From positions 1 through 5,675 of the forward strand of contig JAUNCV010000133.1 of NCBI GenBank assembly GCA_030526445.1: a stretch of DNA of 5,675 bases, in the 5' to 3' direction. This stretch comes from Bacteroidales bacterium. GTDB taxonomy: Bacteria; Bacteroidota; Bacteroidia; Bacteroidales; UBA3663. Shown here piece after piece: positions 5,663 to 5,675 of this stretch. Under the pieces are notes generated by a model. The model did no database searches. It was given only the letters and a program-made list of their open reading frames with translations, and was not told the DNA's origin. The first letter of the stretch is position 1. Every line of letters begins with the position of its first letter. The position numbers and the translations under genes were made by a program.

Positions 5663-5675
5663 CACATTTTGTAAC

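Larger units (their letters stand above)
5422..5675. other. Gene-free leader upstream of the operon
   Basis: These 254 bases contain no convincing gene. From the gene outward there is an AT-rich segment with a palindrome (5492-5513), a purine/pyrimidine-biased stretch (about 5530-5590), a 7-base tandem repeat (5591-5625) and two abutting 16-base repeats (5631-5662). It is the natural place for the operon promoter and its control sites. The window ends before any upstream gene. Confidence 0.6.

Overview
The window looks like Bacteroidales DNA, probably from a Prevotellaceae or Bacteroidaceae member. The evidence is the set of protein families (fimbrillin lipoproteins, a DUF5119-type lipoprotein, an OmpA-like/DUF3575 outer-membrane protein), lipoprotein signal peptides ending in (L)ASC or TTSC, AT-rich spacers around GC-balanced genes, and mostly weak Shine-Dalgarno sequences. 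Genus-level placement is inference.

All four genes lie on the minus strand, so the locus reads right to left. (1) 5675-5422 is a gene-free leader with tandem repeats (5591-5625, 5631-5662), a palindrome (5492-5513) and the probable promoter area. (2) 5421-4021 encodes a 466-residue envelope protein with an OmpA-like periplasmic domain followed by a DUF3575-type beta-barrel. (3) 4024-2792 encodes a 410-residue DUF5119-like lipoprotein. It overlaps gene 2 by 4 bases and has a good Shine-Dalgarno inside the end of that gene. (4) 2791-2497 is a 295-base spacer carrying an inverted pair of hairpin elements. (5) 2496-925 encodes a 523-residue fimbrillin-family lipoprotein. (6) Five bases later, from 919 to beyond the left edge, lies a second fimbrillin-family lipoprotein, of which 306 codons are present.

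Together these look like the proximal part of a type V (FimA/Mfa1-like) pilus operon, the class of Bacteroidales fimbriae built from lipoprotein precursors that are exported to the surface, trimmed and joined by donor-strand exchange. In the likely division of labour, the OmpA/DUF3575 protein is the outer-membrane/periplasm component, the DUF5119 lipoprotein is an anchor or assembly factor, and the two fimbrillins are shaft and/or tip subunits. These roles come from family knowledge and context and are not proven by the sequence.

I do not see a clearly new system here. The most unusual signals are in the repeats. A 49-50 bp tandem repeat of small palindromes is embedded in the signal-peptide codons of the DUF5119 gene and is read in two different frames. 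Related motifs in the same order recur in the spacer before the fimbrillin genes, next to hairpins whose stems differ in sequence but stay paired.
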